From assembly GCF_016811105.1 (NCBI RefSeq), contig NZ_JAFBGM010000002.1, positions 992,001 to 1,056,000 on the forward strand: 64,000 bases of DNA, read 5' to 3'. The notes under the pieces were generated by a model, which was given only the letters and a program-made list of their open reading frames with translations, did not search any database and was not told the DNA's origin. The translations under genes were made by a program, and so were the position numbers. The DNA comes from Aurantibacter crassamenti (GTDB taxonomy: Bacteria; Bacteroidota; Bacteroidia; Flavobacteriales; Flavobacteriaceae). This document shows, one piece after another, positions 63,013 to 64,000 of the stretch. Every line of letters starts with the position of its first letter. Position 1 is the stretch's first letter.

Positions 63013-64000
63013 ATGCAAGAGCAACAAGAAGGACAAGAACAAGAATCACAAAACCATTCTCAACCATTAGAAAATGATAGTTTAGAATTTAGCAATCGAA
63101 TTGATTTAACAAAATTGAGACAGTCAGTTGAGCAAATTAAAGCTGAATTAGGTAAGGTTATAATTGGTCAAAAAGAAATGATTGAATTATTAATTATTTC
63201 AATTTTAGCTGACGGTCATACACTAATTGAAGGTGTGCCTGGTGTAGCTAAAACGGTCACTGCAAAATTACTAGCAAAAACTATGAACGTTGACTTTAGT
63301 CGTATTCAATTTACACCTGACTTAATGCCGAGTGATATATTGGGCACTTCTATTTTCAATGTAAAAACCTCAGAATTTGAGTTTAAAAAAGGTCCAATTT
63401 TTTCTAATATCATTTTAATAGATGAAATAAATCGTGCACCTGCAAAAACCCAAGCTGCACTTTTTGAGGCCATGGCTGAACGTCAAATTACCATTGATGG
63501 AAAAGAATTTGATATGCAACCGCCATTTTTGGTTTTTGCCACTCAAAATCCGATTGAACAAGAAGGAACCTATAGATTACCAGAAGCACAATTAGACCGT
63601 TTCTTATTTAAAATTAATGTTGGCTACCCCAATCTTGAAGATGAAGTTAAAATATTAGAAAGCAAACACCATCAAAAAAACAAAAATGTTGAAACTCTGA
63701 TTACCTCAGTGCTTACAGCCGCACAAATTGCTGAATATCAGAATACGATAAAAGAAGTGATTATTGAAGACAATCTAATTCAATATATCGCCGCAATAGT
63801 TAATAATACGCGAACAAATGCGAATCTGTACTTAGGGGCGTCACCAAGAGCTTCTATTGCTATAATGGATGCCTCAAAGGCCTTGGCAGCAATAAGCGGT
63901 CGAGATTTTGTTACTCCAGATGATATTAAAAAAGTAGCTGGGCCAGTAATGGGGCATCGAATAATTTTAACCCCAGAACGCGAAATGGAAGGTTTTACCG
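63013..64000 (+). CDS. MoxR family AAA+ ATPase (3' end outside window)
   Basis: The frame runs from the ATG at 63013 to the end of the window (329 codons). After a Gln/Glu-rich N-terminus, it has GQKEMIELLIISILADGHTLIEG, Walker A GVPGVAKT, Walker B ILIDEINRAPAKTQAALFEAM and ATQNPIEQEGTYRLPEAQLDRF, all typical of MoxR. These ATPases act as chaperones for VWA-domain (DUF58, BatA-type) proteins, whose genes are expected just beyond the window. Confidence 0.95.
   Translation, partial: MQEQQEGQEQESQNHSQPLENDSLEFSNRIDLTKLRQSVEQIKAELGKVIIGQKEMIELLIISILADGHTLIEGVPGVAKTVTAKLLAKTMNVDFSRIQFTPDLMPSDILGTSIFNVKTSEFEFKKGPIFSNIILIDEINRAPAKTQAALFEAMAERQITIDGKEFDMQPPFLVFATQNPIEQEGTYRLPEAQLDRFLFKINVGYPNLEDEVKILESKHHQKNKNVETLITSVLTAAQIAEYQNTIKEVIIEDNLIQYIAAIVNNTRTNANLYLGASPRASIAIMDASKALAAISGRDFVTPDDIKKVAGPVMGHRIILTPEREMEGFT

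Overview
The window looks like chromosomal DNA of a marine-type member of the Flavobacteriaceae (Bacteroidota). The evidence is strongly AT-rich DNA, promoters with the Bacteroidota -7 element TAnnTTTG rather than sigma-70 boxes, no visible Shine-Dalgarno leaders, a giant cell-surface protein with a type IX secretion C-terminal domain and SprB-like modules, DUF3822 next to rsmD, and the RDD/SpoIIM/DUF4129/DUF4350/MoxR cluster common in Bacteroidota. No insertion sequence, prophage, CRISPR array, tRNA or rRNA was found. The genome name cannot be read from the sequence alone.

Layout. (1) 1-1.7 kb: the end of an SDR epimerase-like gene, a pterin carbinolamine dehydratase and YebC. (2) 1.8-9.6 kb: one 2619-residue modular secreted protein on the minus strand, then a 351-nt gene-free gap. 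(3) 10-13.7 kb: a lipid A/Kdo cluster on the minus strand (DUF4126, KdsB, HAD phosphatase, KdnB, acyltransferase). (4) 13.8-19.7 kb: a RecD/Pif1-like helicase, then a membrane protein, DUF3822 protein, RsmD, the RNase P RNA (minus strand) and DnaX. (5) 19.7-26.5 kb: a complete six-gene ebo operon (eboABCDEF, minus strand) with a TMEM220-like membrane protein attached at its end. (6) 26.7-39.2 kb: housekeeping genes: miaE, ppk1-sixA, pdxH, rnz with a STAS-like partner, pyrB-pyrR, rpsA, a LysM protein, cmk, lon. (7) 39.5-42.5 kb: an ECF sigma factor, a likely anti-sigma factor and two repetitive beta-helix-like surface proteins. (8) 42.6-50 kb: MFS transporter, M48 lipoprotein protease, collagen-like lipoprotein, MsrB, LpdA, DUF3817, AroQ, two beta-barrel proteins. 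(9) 50.3-58.3 kb: XerD, tandem YhhN proteins, NDH-2, a second ECF sigma pair, acyltransferase, NUDIX CoA pyrophosphatase, cyclophilin lipoprotein, TRIC channel. (10) 58.3-64 kb: RDD protein divergent from an operon SpoIIM - membrane protein - DUF4129 - DUF4350 - MoxR, the last running off the window.

The most interesting system is the ebo operon. It is a conserved cluster known from cyanobacteria (scytonemin export or maturation), Pseudomonas and eustigmatophyte plastids, whose product is still not known. Here it is intact and tightly coupled, with two enzyme-like members (EboD, EboF) carrying substitutions in the active-site motifs of their parent families. Other points of note are the domain-duplicated giant adhesin with a GC-rich inserted segment, KdnB/KdsB without KdnA beside them, a DnaX without its zinc module, start codons that overlap head to head (CATG), and a terminator encoded inside the end of a converging gene.
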